DNA of 34,158 nt, taken from NCBI GenBank assembly GCA_937996675.1, contig CALKUN010000115.1, positions 1-34,158 on the forward strand. Reading direction: 5' to 3'. This document shows positions 14,580-24,294 of this stretch, piece after piece. Numbering within the stretch: position 1 is the stretch's first letter; the number at the start of each line of letters is the position of its first letter. Under the pieces are notes generated by a model that saw only the letters and a list, made by a program, of their open reading frames with translations, ran no database searches and was not told the DNA's origin. Origin of the DNA: an uncultured Candidatus Saccharibacteria bacterium. Its GTDB lineage: Bacteria > Patescibacteriota > Saccharimonadia > CAILAD01 > GCA-016700035. The position numbers and the translations under genes are program-made.

Positions 14580-17500
14580 ATGAAACACTATCAAACAAAA
14601 TTAGTACTCGACGGTATCCGCAAGGGAGTAATCTCTCTAGCTGACTTGAGTACGAAAAAATCTCGCAGGAAGAGTAGAAAGCAGTTTGATCTTGGTGCTC
14701 TCTTCGGAATGCCCGGGAGCAAACTGAAAAAAGGTGTATTTTCTGGATTCTCGACCCTTGTAGTGATAACAGCTATGATACTTGTCACTTTTCTTGCCGT
14801 ACCCGCACCAGTCTTAGCCAGCACTATTGCACAATCAAATTGGTCGGGTGGAGTAGGTACAAGCTTAGAAGATAACCAGTACTTGTGGTCACAGAATGCC
14901 ACCCCTACTTCATCACAGGTAAGTGCGGGCTCTAGCCAACAGGCTGCTTGGTGTAATACAGCTCACTGTAATAGTTCGTGGCCGCTACGTAAGGCCTTCT
15001 ATACCTATAACCAGGCAGATGGTAGCACTCGGGTTTTCTCAGACTATACAAAAAGACTGACATTGCCATACGAAGTGGGTATGAAGTCCGACTTCTCAGA
15101 CCTTCGGTTTACAGACGCGTCTGGTGTAGAGCTAGATTATTACCTGAATAGAGTAGAAGACGGAGTCCAGGCTGAAGTATGGGTGCACTTGCCAAGTCTC
15201 GGTCATCACTTCAGTTCCTACTTTGTGTACTTTGGTAATAACGGTGCTGTTTCACAGTCGACAAACAGTTTTTTTGATCATGACGACTTAGAGAACGACA
15301 GCCTAGCAGGATTTAACGATTACCAGTTCTGTTCGTCGGCGGATGTTGCAAACAGTGCGATAACTATTTCGGCATACTGCGGGATTACTTGGGGTGGCTT
15401 TAGGGATCATACTGAAGGCCGGGTCACGGAGTACGACTATAAGCCTGATCTTTCCGGCGTGAATTGCGGGAGCTTGGGTGGAAACGGCGCTAGTAGCGCT
15501 GCAAATTATCTTATTACCAGTGTAGACGGTGAGGAGCACTCTTCTGTGAGCTTCCAGTGGCTCGATAATGGTCAGTGCGGCATAGATACTGAATATTTCA
15601 TTGCCGCGATGGACGGTCCGCCCGGTACAAATGGGCACTATCCAAATCAAGCTAGTGAGTATCACTTTAAGTCCAGTCAGTATTATCGGTTTAGGCAAGT
15701 GAATCACTACAATGGTGGTGTTGACTTTTATTACAGTGATGACGGTGGCGCTACGTATCATGAAGTAGTCTCTTACTCTCCAAATAATATTCCTGGTCAA
15801 GGGTCATTCTTTCAACTTCAGGCTGATCAGTTTCCTGCTTCGCTTCGGGATGTGAGGAGCTATAATAATGAACCAAGCAGCGGCGAGGCTGAATATACCC
15901 ATTTTGGGGTAATAGAGTATCTCAACGGCCGTCTAGGCTTGTTGACGAGTGGCATTATTGACTTAAATGGCCGTCTTTACTCGAGTAATGTAACCTTCTC
16001 AACTGCGGGTGACGGGGTTGCAGGAATCAGAGTACTGTCTAGTAATAGCTCATCTGATCTCCAGAATGCTGCAGCTGGCCCTCTTATTGATTGCGAAGTG
16101 TTGCAATCCGGAGACCCTATTTCAGATTCAAACTGCGTAGCTCAAGGGGACCGCTATTATGTGTATCAATTACTCATTTCAGAGACGGCCAGTCATAACT
16201 TTGCGGTTACTGGAGTGAATCTCGAATATCTAGTAGATAATGATGCACCAGCATCAGTGTCGAATATAGTTATGCGAAAAGATAGTGGCGGACCTGTAGT
16301 TGCTGAAGGGGGGTGGTTCAATAGCGGTGCTCAGAGTATTGGAAACGGTTTTCCGACAGGGCCTTACCCTAGTATTTCCTGGAACTCAGCCAGCGATAAC
16401 GCTGGTGGTTCGGGCGTTTTGGGCTACTGTCTGTATGTTGGCACAGATCAAAATGCAAATCTCTCGCAGACAGCTGGACTAATCACTGCCCAGTCAGCCG
16501 TAAATACGAATGGTGAATGTAACTATGCAACTAGCGCTACAGCTGTTGATCTGGAGCCTCTGACTGGTCATGGAGATTTTGCCGAAAATGTCACGTATTA
16601 TTTTAAAGTCCAGACGATAGATGCGGCGGGCAATCTATCTGCGACCACATCTCAAAGTACATTTAAGGTAGACAAGACATACCCTCAAATTGGCTCCAGT
16701 CCGTTTGCGCCGAATGGGATAATTAATACTAAGGACTTTTCCGTACAATTCGGGTCGGGACCTGGCGCAGTTGTAGATAATGGGGGTTCTGGAGCGGCTG
16801 GCTGGAAGTACTGCATCGCAGAGCTAGATGTTAATACTGGGAACAGTGATTGTGCTTTGCCCTCGACCCATGAATGGTATGGTGATGGGCATACCGGTGC
16901 GGGCTTCATAGATCTAAATGGCATTACGCCCTTCACAGAGAGCCTATTGCAGGGCTTTACTACCACTCCGGCCGACTATCCACGTATTCTTTCTGATGGC
17001 TACAACTCTATAATATTTGCGATTATTGATAATGCAGGTAACTTTAATGTCTTCAACTCAGTTGTAGTCCGTACCTCCACAGTGCCAGCGAGTAGCCCGC
17101 AGGCTTTACAGGCGAGCCCGACGAGCGCCCAAGAGAATAACTTTGCATTCACCTGGAGCCCACCACAGACCTATCAAGGACCCGTCGGGGACATTGACTA
17201 CTGCTATACCATCAACGAGCCTATAGCATCAGATATTCATAACTGCGTATGGACGGGTAAGAATATTACTCAATTAGCGGCTGGCCCTTATGCTACGCGG
17301 CAGGGTGTTAATACGCTGTATCTCATGGCGCGAGACCAAACACGCAACTATTCTGTCGCAAATGCTGTGAGTGTAAATTTTTCAGCTACGACAATTGCAC
17401 CTGGTGCACCCAGCAGCTTGGACGTCTCTGATGTATCGGTTCGTGCAACAAGCACCTGGAAGCTCGCTATGTCGTGGGCACCTCCAACACAGCCCGGCAG

Positions 17501-18938
17501 TGGGATTGCGTCTTACAAAATACTACGATCCACAGACGGCGTTACGTATTCTGAGGTGGGGACTACGAGTGACTCTAATCTCAGCTTTATCGACGCTGGT
17601 CTCTCCCAAGTAACTTACTCCTATCAGGTAAAAGCTTGCGATAACGCTGGCAATTGTGGAGTAGCAAGCAATACTTTCTCTCGCAAGCCAACTGGTCGAT
17701 TTAGTGCTCCTGCAAACCTCATATTGGGCAGTGGCCAACCTGTCGTAACTGATATTACTACGCGAAAAGCCACGATTCAGTGGCAGACTGACCGAGATAG
17801 TGATTCAAAGATTGCTATCGGTACCAGGCCTGGGGAGTATGCCCCTGATGAAACTGGAAACTCAAATCAAGTAGCCAGCCATAGTGTGAACCTCACAAAC
17901 CTTCAGCCGGGTACGCAGTACTACTACGTAGCAAAGTGGACCGATGGGGACGGTAATACTGGTGTCTCGCCAGAGGGTACCTTTACAACCGCTCCAGCAC
18001 CAAGCGTTGGAGAGGTGTCGGCACAGAATGTCGGCATTAACTCCGCTATGATTTCCTTTAAGACTCTGAACACTGCTAGTGTAAAGCTGAACTATGGTAA
18101 ATCTTCGGACTTCGGCGGAGTGGAGAAGCTCAACACCTCTTTCGAATCCTCTGATTATTCGATACCGCTCACGTCACTAGATGATGGCACAAAGTATTAC
18201 TATCGCTTTACACTCGTTGATCGGGAGGGTAATGAATATGAGGGTAACATCAATAGCTTTACGACTACTGCCCGACCACGTATATCGAATATCAAGCGAG
18301 AAGGTATAGAGGGTGAACCAAGTAGTACCCAGCGCTTTACTTGGGATACTAATACGGCTACCAGCTCTGGCCTCATTTATAGTGCCCAGGGTGAACAACA
18401 GCTAGAAGCAATTGATTCGAAGCTCACGCTGACCCATAGTCTTACACTGACTGGGCTCAAGGATACTACTACCTACGGGTATGTCATACGGTCTAGGGAC
18501 TCTGCCGGCAATACGGTCACGAGTGAGCGAGCGGAGTTTACCACCGCCCTCGACACACGACCACCTAAAGTCACTGACGTTGTTGTAGAAACAGCTATAC
18601 GCGGTAGCGGTACGGAAGCTAGAGGACAAATAACTGTAGCCTGGAAGACAGACGAACCATCTACGAGCCAAGTAGCCTTTGGCCAAGGCCAGTCTGGTGA
18701 CTATACTGGACGAACCTTTGAAGACGGCACCATGACGACTGAGCATGTAGTAGTAATATCCGACCTCCCTACGTCGAGCGTGTACCATGTACAAGCCATT
18801 AGTCATGATGTGGCACAGAATGAAGCTCAATCCGAGAATCAATCAGTGGTTTTGGGGCGAGCATCGGACAATATCTTCTCGGTGATCTTTGAAGCACTCA
18901 GTAAGATCTTTGGCTTGCCGGCAGGGAAACAGGTATGA
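14580..18938 (+). CDS. Giant secreted protein: DUF2341 plus fibronectin-III repeats
   Basis: 1452 aa, probably cell-surface. A long basic N-region (about 54 residues) precedes a hydrophobic helix (FSTLVVITAMILVTFLAVPA) and a likely cleavage site after APVLA (residue 80). Then a WCNTAHC motif and a DUF2341 domain (about 124-220: DFSDLRFTDASG, AEVWVHLPSL, YFVYFGN), a beta-rich region of about 350 aa with no clear family, and from about 840 a series of fibronectin-III-like domains, the later ones of the type found before purple acid phosphatases (ATIQWQTDRDSDSKIAIGT; PGTQYYYVAKWTDGDG). No sortase signal or catalytic motif is seen. The end DNIFSVIFEALSKIFGL is shared with the next gene. No Shine-Dalgarno before the ATG. 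Likely an adhesin or matrix protein. Confidence 0.85.
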   Translation: MKHYQTKLVLDGIRKGVISLADLSTKKSRRKSRKQFDLGALFGMPGSKLKKGVFSGFSTLVVITAMILVTFLAVPAPVLASTIAQSNWSGGVGTSLEDNQYLWSQNATPTSSQVSAGSSQQAAWCNTAHCNSSWPLRKAFYTYNQADGSTRVFSDYTKRLTLPYEVGMKSDFSDLRFTDASGVELDYYLNRVEDGVQAEVWVHLPSLGHHFSSYFVYFGNNGAVSQSTNSFFDHDDLENDSLAGFNDYQFCSSADVANSAITISAYCGITWGGFRDHTEGRVTEYDYKPDLSGVNCGSLGGNGASSAANYLITSVDGEEHSSVSFQWLDNGQCGIDTEYFIAAMDGPPGTNGHYPNQASEYHFKSSQYYRFRQVNHYNGGVDFYYSDDGGATYHEVVSYSPNNIPGQGSFFQLQADQFPASLRDVRSYNNEPSSGEAEYTHFGVIEYLNGRLGLLTSGIIDLNGRLYSSNVTFSTAGDGVAGIRVLSSNSSSDLQNAAAGPLIDCEVLQSGDPISDSNCVAQGDRYYVYQLLISETASHNFAVTGVNLEYLVDNDAPASVSNIVMRKDSGGPVVAEGGWFNSGAQSIGNGFPTGPYPSISWNSASDNAGGSGVLGYCLYVGTDQNANLSQTAGLITAQSAVNTNGECNYATSATAVDLEPLTGHGDFAENVTYYFKVQTIDAAGNLSATTSQSTFKVDKTYPQIGSSPFAPNGIINTKDFSVQFGSGPGAVVDNGGSGAAGWKYCIAELDVNTGNSDCALPSTHEWYGDGHTGAGFIDLNGITPFTESLLQGFTTTPADYPRILSDGYNSIIFAIIDNAGNFNVFNSVVVRTSTVPASSPQALQASPTSAQENNFAFTWSPPQTYQGPVGDIDYCYTINEPIASDIHNCVWTGKNITQLAAGPYATRQGVNTLYLMARDQTRNYSVANAVSVNFSATTIAPGAPSSLDVSDVSVRATSTWKLAMSWAPPTQPGSGIASYKILRSTDGVTYSEVGTTSDSNLSFIDAGLSQVTYSYQVKACDNAGNCGVASNTFSRKPTGRFSAPANLILGSGQPVVTDITTRKATIQWQTDRDSDSKIAIGTRPGEYAPDETGNSNQVASHSVNLTNLQPGTQYYYVAKWTDGDGNTGVSPEGTFTTAPAPSVGEVSAQNVGINSAMISFKTLNTASVKLNYGKSSDFGGVEKLNTSFESSDYSIPLTSLDDGTKYYYRFTLVDREGNEYEGNINSFTTTARPRISNIKREGIEGEPSSTQRFTWDTNTATSSGLIYSAQGEQQLEAIDSKLTLTHSLTLTGLKDTTTYGYVIRSRDSAGNTVTSERAEFTTALDTRPPKVTDVVVETAIRGSGTEARGQITVAWKTDEPSTSQVAFGQGQSGDYTGRTFEDGTMTTEHVVVISDLPTSSVYHVQAISHDVAQNEAQSENQSVVLGRASDNIFSVIFEALSKIFGLPAGKQV
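18546..18679 (+). repeat. 134-bp exact repeat, copy 1
   Basis: Identical base for base to 23856-23989, inside the last fibronectin-III-like domain of the first giant gene (protein segment DTRPPKVTDVVVETAIRG onward). Similarity continues to 18706 with one further mismatch after 18680. Flanking parts of the two genes differ widely at synonymous sites, so this patch is younger than the duplication. Confidence 0.95.
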
Positions 18939-19076
18939 TGAAGTATTTTTTGCCAGGTATGAGTCAAGATATCGTTGTAAAAAGAGCTACAATCTATCAA
19001 ATTTACATACCCTTTACGATGACGGGGTCTACTCAGGGGCATTGTAATCTCGTATACTCGGAAAGACATAAGTAGT

Positions 19077-22000
19077 ATGAAAAAAATAAAAGCAACATTA
19101 AGAATACTAGTCTATAGACTTGCCAATATTGGGATCAAGGGCGTGACGCCCCTGGTTGTATTCGGCATTATACGGAAGGCAGCTAAGCAGCATAAAGCAG
19201 CTACTCTCCATGCTGTGAGTACTGGGGCAGTGATCGCGATTGCCTTCTTGCTCACTATCTTTGCTCAACCGGGTTCGGCCAGTGCCTTCGGTCTAATCGG
19301 TCAGAATGATTGGAGTGGTGGTATTGGTGCCAACGCAAATCAGTACGCCAGTATAAGTGGTCTCGATGCTTCGGTCGGAGGAGAGCTGAGGCTAGATACC
19401 TCATCGGGACCACATGGATGGTGCAATACGTCTCATTGTGACGGCAGCTGGGATCGTCGGATGTCGGTCCATTTTACTCGTCCCGACAACACCACCACAT
19501 ATACCAATGGAAACGTTCAGGTCACTGTCCAAAAAACGTCTACTATGCAGGATGACTTTAGTGATCTGAGATTTGTAAACAAGGCTGGCACTACGGACCT
19601 GCCGCACTATATCGTCGAAAAGTCCGATGGCGACTGGGCAACAGTGCTCGTGCATTTTGCTACATACCCTTCAGATAACGAAAGCATTTATGTATATTAC
19701 GGTAATTCCGGAGCTTCGGATGTATCAGACGCCTCACTTCTTACGATCAACGGTGACTTCAAGTACCTGACTAAGCATGCCGACTATCTATCAAAATGGG
19801 GTGGTAATGGCTCTGCAACTGGGCAGTTTAATAATCCTAAAGGTCTGGCTCAAGATAATAACGGCAATATATACGTAGCAGATACTGGCAACCATCGTAT
19901 CCAGAAGTTTGATGCCAATGGTACCTTCATTAGTGCTTGGGGTACTCAAGGTTCGGGTGATAACCAGTTCGAAAGCCCTGTAGGTATTACCTATGACTCA
20001 GGTACAGCTCATGTCTTTGTGGTTGATAGTACCTTAAACCGCGTGCAAGAGTTCAATCCTCAGGGATTATTTATCAAAAAATTTGGTGTGGCAGGTACAG
20101 CACCAGGACAACTCAATAACCCACAAGGTATCGCTGTATGTGCATCTGGTGATATTTATGTGGCGAATACCGGCAATCATAGGGTCGAGTGGTACAACAA
20201 GTCTTCGGGGGCCCACTATGGTAGCGGTGGGGGCTATGGAAGCGGGGATACGGAGCTTGATTCGCCAGCAGGAGTGTCTATCGCACCTGACCAATTTAAC
20301 AGTGATCCTTGTCGTATCGCAGTTGCAGATACAGGTAACAGTCGTATTGCATGGTTTGGTAGTGACCTCACACCTGGGTCTCAAGCTGACCCGCAAAATC
20401 TAATGCCTGCTGGATCACTAGGGAGTGGTCCAGGTCAGCTGGATCATCCAACAGGCATATGGTTTGATAATGCTGCCCAAACTGCCTATGTAGCAGATAC
20501 AGGGAATCATCGCATTCAATCATTTAATACCTCTGGAAAATACTTTGGTGAATGGGGCGAACAGGGTACTCAAGATGGTCAGTTTACATCCCCAGTCTTT
20601 GCAATTGGAACCGCTCAAGATAAAGCATGGACGCTCGATAGTAGTGCCGGCAGAATTCAGGTTTTTGAACATACAAATCTTGCCTATCGATATACTTCAC
20701 ATTATGGCTATGAGATATCAAATCAGGGTGATGTGATGTTAACGAGGGGCGGGAATAGCTGGTTCGGACCAGCTTTTGGGCCGGACAGATCGGTAAATCG
20801 CGTGTCTGAGGTAGAGCTCAGCCGATATTCAGGTTCGATGGGGTGTGGAGATGGTGAGTATGCATTTGGGCTAACTGTTTCTGGTCAAGTTCGCTTGGAA
20901 TTTCATGATCATTGCGAGGATGGTCAGCGGTATCTACGCCCGCATGATTTTTATAACGCGTATACCGAGGATCATTACAGTCTTCCAGATGAGGTGCGCA
21001 TACCGCTTGACAATGTTATTCGATTGAGAGTGGTAAATTACACGAATAATGAGAGTGCCGTATCCTATTCTATTGATGGTGGGCGAAGCTATACATTTAT
21101 AGCCAACACGCCTTTTACTAACCCGGATCCACCACGTCCCTATCTCATAACAGATAGCGGCAACTTTGGGGCATATGTGATCGTTAAGAGTATGATTCAA
21201 TATAACGCTGGGCCAGATGATATGACATCAAGCCTTGGTATTGAAGAGTACTATGGTGGCTTCTCTGGATATGTTGAGTCACGAGTTTTTGATCTTGAGA
21301 CTACTCGTACATCGTTCGGGAATATACATATTGATAGCACGGGATCTGGCCTTGTAGGGGTGTACGTCCGTACGGGCACGAGCAGCCCAAGTGATAGTGC
21401 TTATGTATTCTGTGGCCTACTTGGCGATGGTGCATCACTATCCAGTTCCGACTGTGGCGGTGAGAATGGCGCACGATATATACAGTATAGACTTGATATG
21501 TCGGGTAACTACTCTGCAGACCTGCATGTGCAGAATGTGTTATTCGAGTATATTGCCGACTTGATTGCTCCTGGAGCAGTATCCAACTTGACGATTCAAA
21601 AGGGTCAGGGCGGCGCAGTAGTAGCTGAGAATGGATGGTTTAGCGGCAAAGATGTCAATAACGGTGGTAATCCATATTTCTCCTGGGATGCTGCATTAGA
21701 CAATCAAGATGGGTCTGGTATCAAGGGGTACTGCCTCTATATGGGCACTGACGCTTCTGCTGATCCAGCTACAACTGCAGGCACTCTCTATGACTTCACC
21801 CAAAACGGATATGATGGTATATCGACTGGTGATGTTTGTAGGCACATGACAGATCAAACCTATATCGCGATCCCCGATAACTGGGATTTAAACTATGAGC
21901 AAACTCAATATTTTAAGGTGTACGCAGTTGATAATAGCGGTAACATCCAGACGGTACCTGCCGCTCAAGCTAGCTTTCGGGTTGATACTGGAGAACCCGT

Positions 22001-24230
22001 AGCGTATACAGTTATGACTGGCCCCGATCCTGGCAACTCTAAAATCTTCAGCGTTAACTTCCTTGGTACTGCCCCGGCATATATAGGCGATCAAGGTTGG
22101 GCTGGAGTCGCAGGCTTCAAGTATTGTATCTCACAAGATCCATACTCCGGATTCTCTGACTGCGTGCAAGGGAATAATTGGTATGGACCAGGGCATAGTG
22201 GTGATGGCACCTTAAGCCCAGTAGGTGCAGGAGCTATGTTGGAAGGTGGGTTCACTACTACGGCAGCAGATGCTGACAGAATCACCGATGAAGGTGCTAA
22301 CTTTGTAATACTCTCCGTCATTGATAATGCCGGCAATACGAGCTTTATTTTGGATGGACAGTCACCATTCGTCGTTGCTTATGTGACTCAACAGCCACCA
22401 ACAGTACCAAGATCGTTACAGGTGACACCGTCAAGCAACACACAAAACTTATTCTCCTTCTCCTGGGTACTTCCACAAACATACATCGGTACATCCACGC
22501 AAATAAATTACTGCTACACCGTAAATGAAGTTATTGCTTCTGATGGACACAACTGTCGCTGGACTGGTGAAGGTATCACGCAGCTTGCTGCGGGGCCGTA
22601 CGCGACTCAACAGGGAACAAATACGCTCTATCTGATGGCTCGTGACAAGACGCAGAACTTTTCGCCCGCAAATGCTACTAGTATTACATTTTCGGCAACG
22701 ACGAATGCGCCTGGTTCACCGCGCAATCTTGAGCTATCCGATGTTTCAGTGCGCGCGACAAACTCATGGAAGCTCGCTATGTCATGGGCAGTGCCAACAC
22801 AGCTGGGAAGCGGCGTATCGACCTATAAAATAATGCGTTCAACTGATGGCGTGAGCTATAGCCAAGTTGGATCTACGAGCGATTCAAATCTTAGTTTCAT
22901 CGACGCCGGACTTTCCCAGGTAACTTACTACTATCAGGTTAAAGCGTGCGACAATGCTGGTAACTGTAGCGTGGTAAGTAATACTGCATCACGTAAGCCT
23001 CTCGGAAGGTTTACGACACCCGCCAGCTTGATAGTGGGTGGTGGGCGACCGGTTGCAATCAATATCGGCACACGAAAGGCTACAGTTCAGTGGCAGACAG
23101 ATCGAGAGAGTGACTCTCGAGTCGCTATCGGAACGGCAAGCGGTCAATACGCCCCTGATGAGACCGGCAATTCTGCACAGGTCACTGATCACTCTATTAA
23201 TCTCACTAACTTACTGCCAGGCACGCAGTACTACTACGTAGCGAAGTGGACCGACGGTGATGGTAATACTGGTGTTTCGCCAGAGCGTAGCTTCATGACA
23301 GCCCCAGCGCCAAGCGTACGTGAGGCCCGTGCGGAAAGCCTTACTGTTTCGAGTGCCGCCATACGGTTTATCACAAAAGATGCATCAAAGGCGCGCGTGT
23401 ATTATGGTAAATCGGATAGCTTTGGTGCGGTCGAAGAAATCAACACTTCTCAGGCGGAGTCGAACTATTCAGTTGTTCTATCGAGCTTAAATGATGATAC
23501 GAAGTACTTCTTCCGTGTGGCAACACGAGATAGTGATGGTAATGAATACGAGGGGGACACCTATACGTTCACAACTCCTGCACTACCGAAGATTAGCCAG
23601 CTTCGCTTCTCGGCTGTAGAGGATGCACCGAAGAGCACGCTTCGCGTCACATGGCTCACCAATCAGCCAACCAACTCCGAGATCAGTTATGGGCTCATAG
23701 ATGGGGCAACTGTTGAGCAGAGCGATCCTCAGCTCAAGACTGAGCATGAGCTCATCTTAGAGGGTCTGACAGATGGTAGTACATACAGCTTGGTGGCACG
23801 CTCTCGAAATGCGGCGGGCGATCTCGCTACATCAGATCGTAATTTCTTTACCACTGCCCTCGACACACGACCACCTAAAGTCACTGACGTTGTTGTAGAA
23901 ACAGCTATACGCGGTAGCGGTACGGAAGCTAGAGGACAAATAACTGTAGCCTGGAAGACAGACGAACCATCTACGAGCCAAGTAGCCTTCGGACAAGGCC
24001 AGTCTGGTGACTATACGGGACGAACGACGATTGATACTCGCCTTACGACTGAGCATGTGGTGGTGATCTCTGACCTCCCTACATCTAGTATCTACAGGGT
24101 GCAGGCCGTAGCGAATGATACTGCAGGGAACACTGGTAAGGCAGATGCATCCTCGGTGATTATTGGTCGAGGCGTAGACAATATATTCAGCATTATATTC
24201 AACACTCTGCAGCGCATCTTTGGTTTGTAG
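19077..24230 (+). CDS. Giant secreted protein: DUF2341, NHL propeller, fibronectin-III repeats
   Basis: 1717 aa, paralogue of the preceding gene. An N-region of about 47 residues, hydrophobic helix (AVIAIAFLLTIFAQPG) and likely cleavage after GSASA (residue 70). WCNTSHC and DUF2341 follow (about 114-212). Residues 237-532 hold six NHL repeats (for example NPKGLAQDNNGNIYVADTGN and HRIQKFDANGTFISAWG), a beta-propeller absent from the paralogue. The rest matches the paralogue: a beta-rich region, then fibronectin-III domains (YYYVAKWTDGDGNTG) and the tail DNIFSIIFNTLQRIFGL. No sortase signal or enzyme motif. It ends 64 nt before an ABC transporter operon. NHL propellers usually bind proteins, RNA or sugars; on a secreted protein, ligand binding or adhesion is likely. 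Confidence 0.87.
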   Translation: MKKIKATLRILVYRLANIGIKGVTPLVVFGIIRKAAKQHKAATLHAVSTGAVIAIAFLLTIFAQPGSASAFGLIGQNDWSGGIGANANQYASISGLDASVGGELRLDTSSGPHGWCNTSHCDGSWDRRMSVHFTRPDNTTTYTNGNVQVTVQKTSTMQDDFSDLRFVNKAGTTDLPHYIVEKSDGDWATVLVHFATYPSDNESIYVYYGNSGASDVSDASLLTINGDFKYLTKHADYLSKWGGNGSATGQFNNPKGLAQDNNGNIYVADTGNHRIQKFDANGTFISAWGTQGSGDNQFESPVGITYDSGTAHVFVVDSTLNRVQEFNPQGLFIKKFGVAGTAPGQLNNPQGIAVCASGDIYVANTGNHRVEWYNKSSGAHYGSGGGYGSGDTELDSPAGVSIAPDQFNSDPCRIAVADTGNSRIAWFGSDLTPGSQADPQNLMPAGSLGSGPGQLDHPTGIWFDNAAQTAYVADTGNHRIQSFNTSGKYFGEWGEQGTQDGQFTSPVFAIGTAQDKAWTLDSSAGRIQVFEHTNLAYRYTSHYGYEISNQGDVMLTRGGNSWFGPAFGPDRSVNRVSEVELSRYSGSMGCGDGEYAFGLTVSGQVRLEFHDHCEDGQRYLRPHDFYNAYTEDHYSLPDEVRIPLDNVIRLRVVNYTNNESAVSYSIDGGRSYTFIANTPFTNPDPPRPYLITDSGNFGAYVIVKSMIQYNAGPDDMTSSLGIEEYYGGFSGYVESRVFDLETTRTSFGNIHIDSTGSGLVGVYVRTGTSSPSDSAYVFCGLLGDGASLSSSDCGGENGARYIQYRLDMSGNYSADLHVQNVLFEYIADLIAPGAVSNLTIQKGQGGAVVAENGWFSGKDVNNGGNPYFSWDAALDNQDGSGIKGYCLYMGTDASADPATTAGTLYDFTQNGYDGISTGDVCRHMTDQTYIAIPDNWDLNYEQTQYFKVYAVDNSGNIQTVPAAQASFRVDTGEPVAYTVMTGPDPGNSKIFSVNFLGTAPAYIGDQGWAGVAGFKYCISQDPYSGFSDCVQGNNWYGPGHSGDGTLSPVGAGAMLEGGFTTTAADADRITDEGANFVILSVIDNAGNTSFILDGQSPFVVAYVTQQPPTVPRSLQVTPSSNTQNLFSFSWVLPQTYIGTSTQINYCYTVNEVIASDGHNCRWTGEGITQLAAGPYATQQGTNTLYLMARDKTQNFSPANATSITFSATTNAPGSPRNLELSDVSVRATNSWKLAMSWAVPTQLGSGVSTYKIMRSTDGVSYSQVGSTSDSNLSFIDAGLSQVTYYYQVKACDNAGNCSVVSNTASRKPLGRFTTPASLIVGGGRPVAINIGTRKATVQWQTDRESDSRVAIGTASGQYAPDETGNSAQVTDHSINLTNLLPGTQYYYVAKWTDGDGNTGVSPERSFMTAPAPSVREARAESLTVSSAAIRFITKDASKARVYYGKSDSFGAVEEINTSQAESNYSVVLSSLNDDTKYFFRVATRDSDGNEYEGDTYTFTTPALPKISQLRFSAVEDAPKSTLRVTWLTNQPTNSEISYGLIDGATVEQSDPQLKTEHELILEGLTDGSTYSLVARSRNAAGDLATSDRNFFTTALDTRPPKVTDVVVETAIRGSGTEARGQITVAWKTDEPSTSQVAFGQGQSGDYTGRTTIDTRLTTEHVVVISDLPTSSIYRVQAVANDTAGNTGKADASSVIIGRGVDNIFSIIFNTLQRIFGL
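23856..23989 (+). repeat. 134-bp exact repeat, copy 2
   Basis: Second copy of the perfect repeat at 18546-18679, in the same frame and the same position of the last fibronectin-III-like domain. The offset is 5310 bp, so recombination between the copies would delete one gene's worth of DNA and leave a chimera. Confidence 0.95.
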
Positions 24231-24242
24231 GTATTTGATCTG

Positions 24243-24271
24243 TTGGTACCCTATTCAAGGGTCGCTAAATA
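24243..24271 (+). promoter_or_regulatory. Promoter of the ABC operon with inverted repeat in the spacer
   Basis: -35 TTGGTA (24243-24248), 17-nt spacer, -10 TAAATA (24266-24271). The spacer carries ACCCT-ATTCA-AGGGT (24248-24262), a possible operator. Predicted leader about 17 nt, without a strong ribosome site before the ATG at 24295. Confidence 0.45.
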
Positions 24272-24294
24272 TGAGAAAGTAGAGCATAAGAAGT

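Noticed and set aside
15303..15800. 165-aa minus-strand frame inside the first giant gene
   Set aside because: It is a shadow of the coding strand; the plus-strand frame has continuous domain similarity and this one has none.
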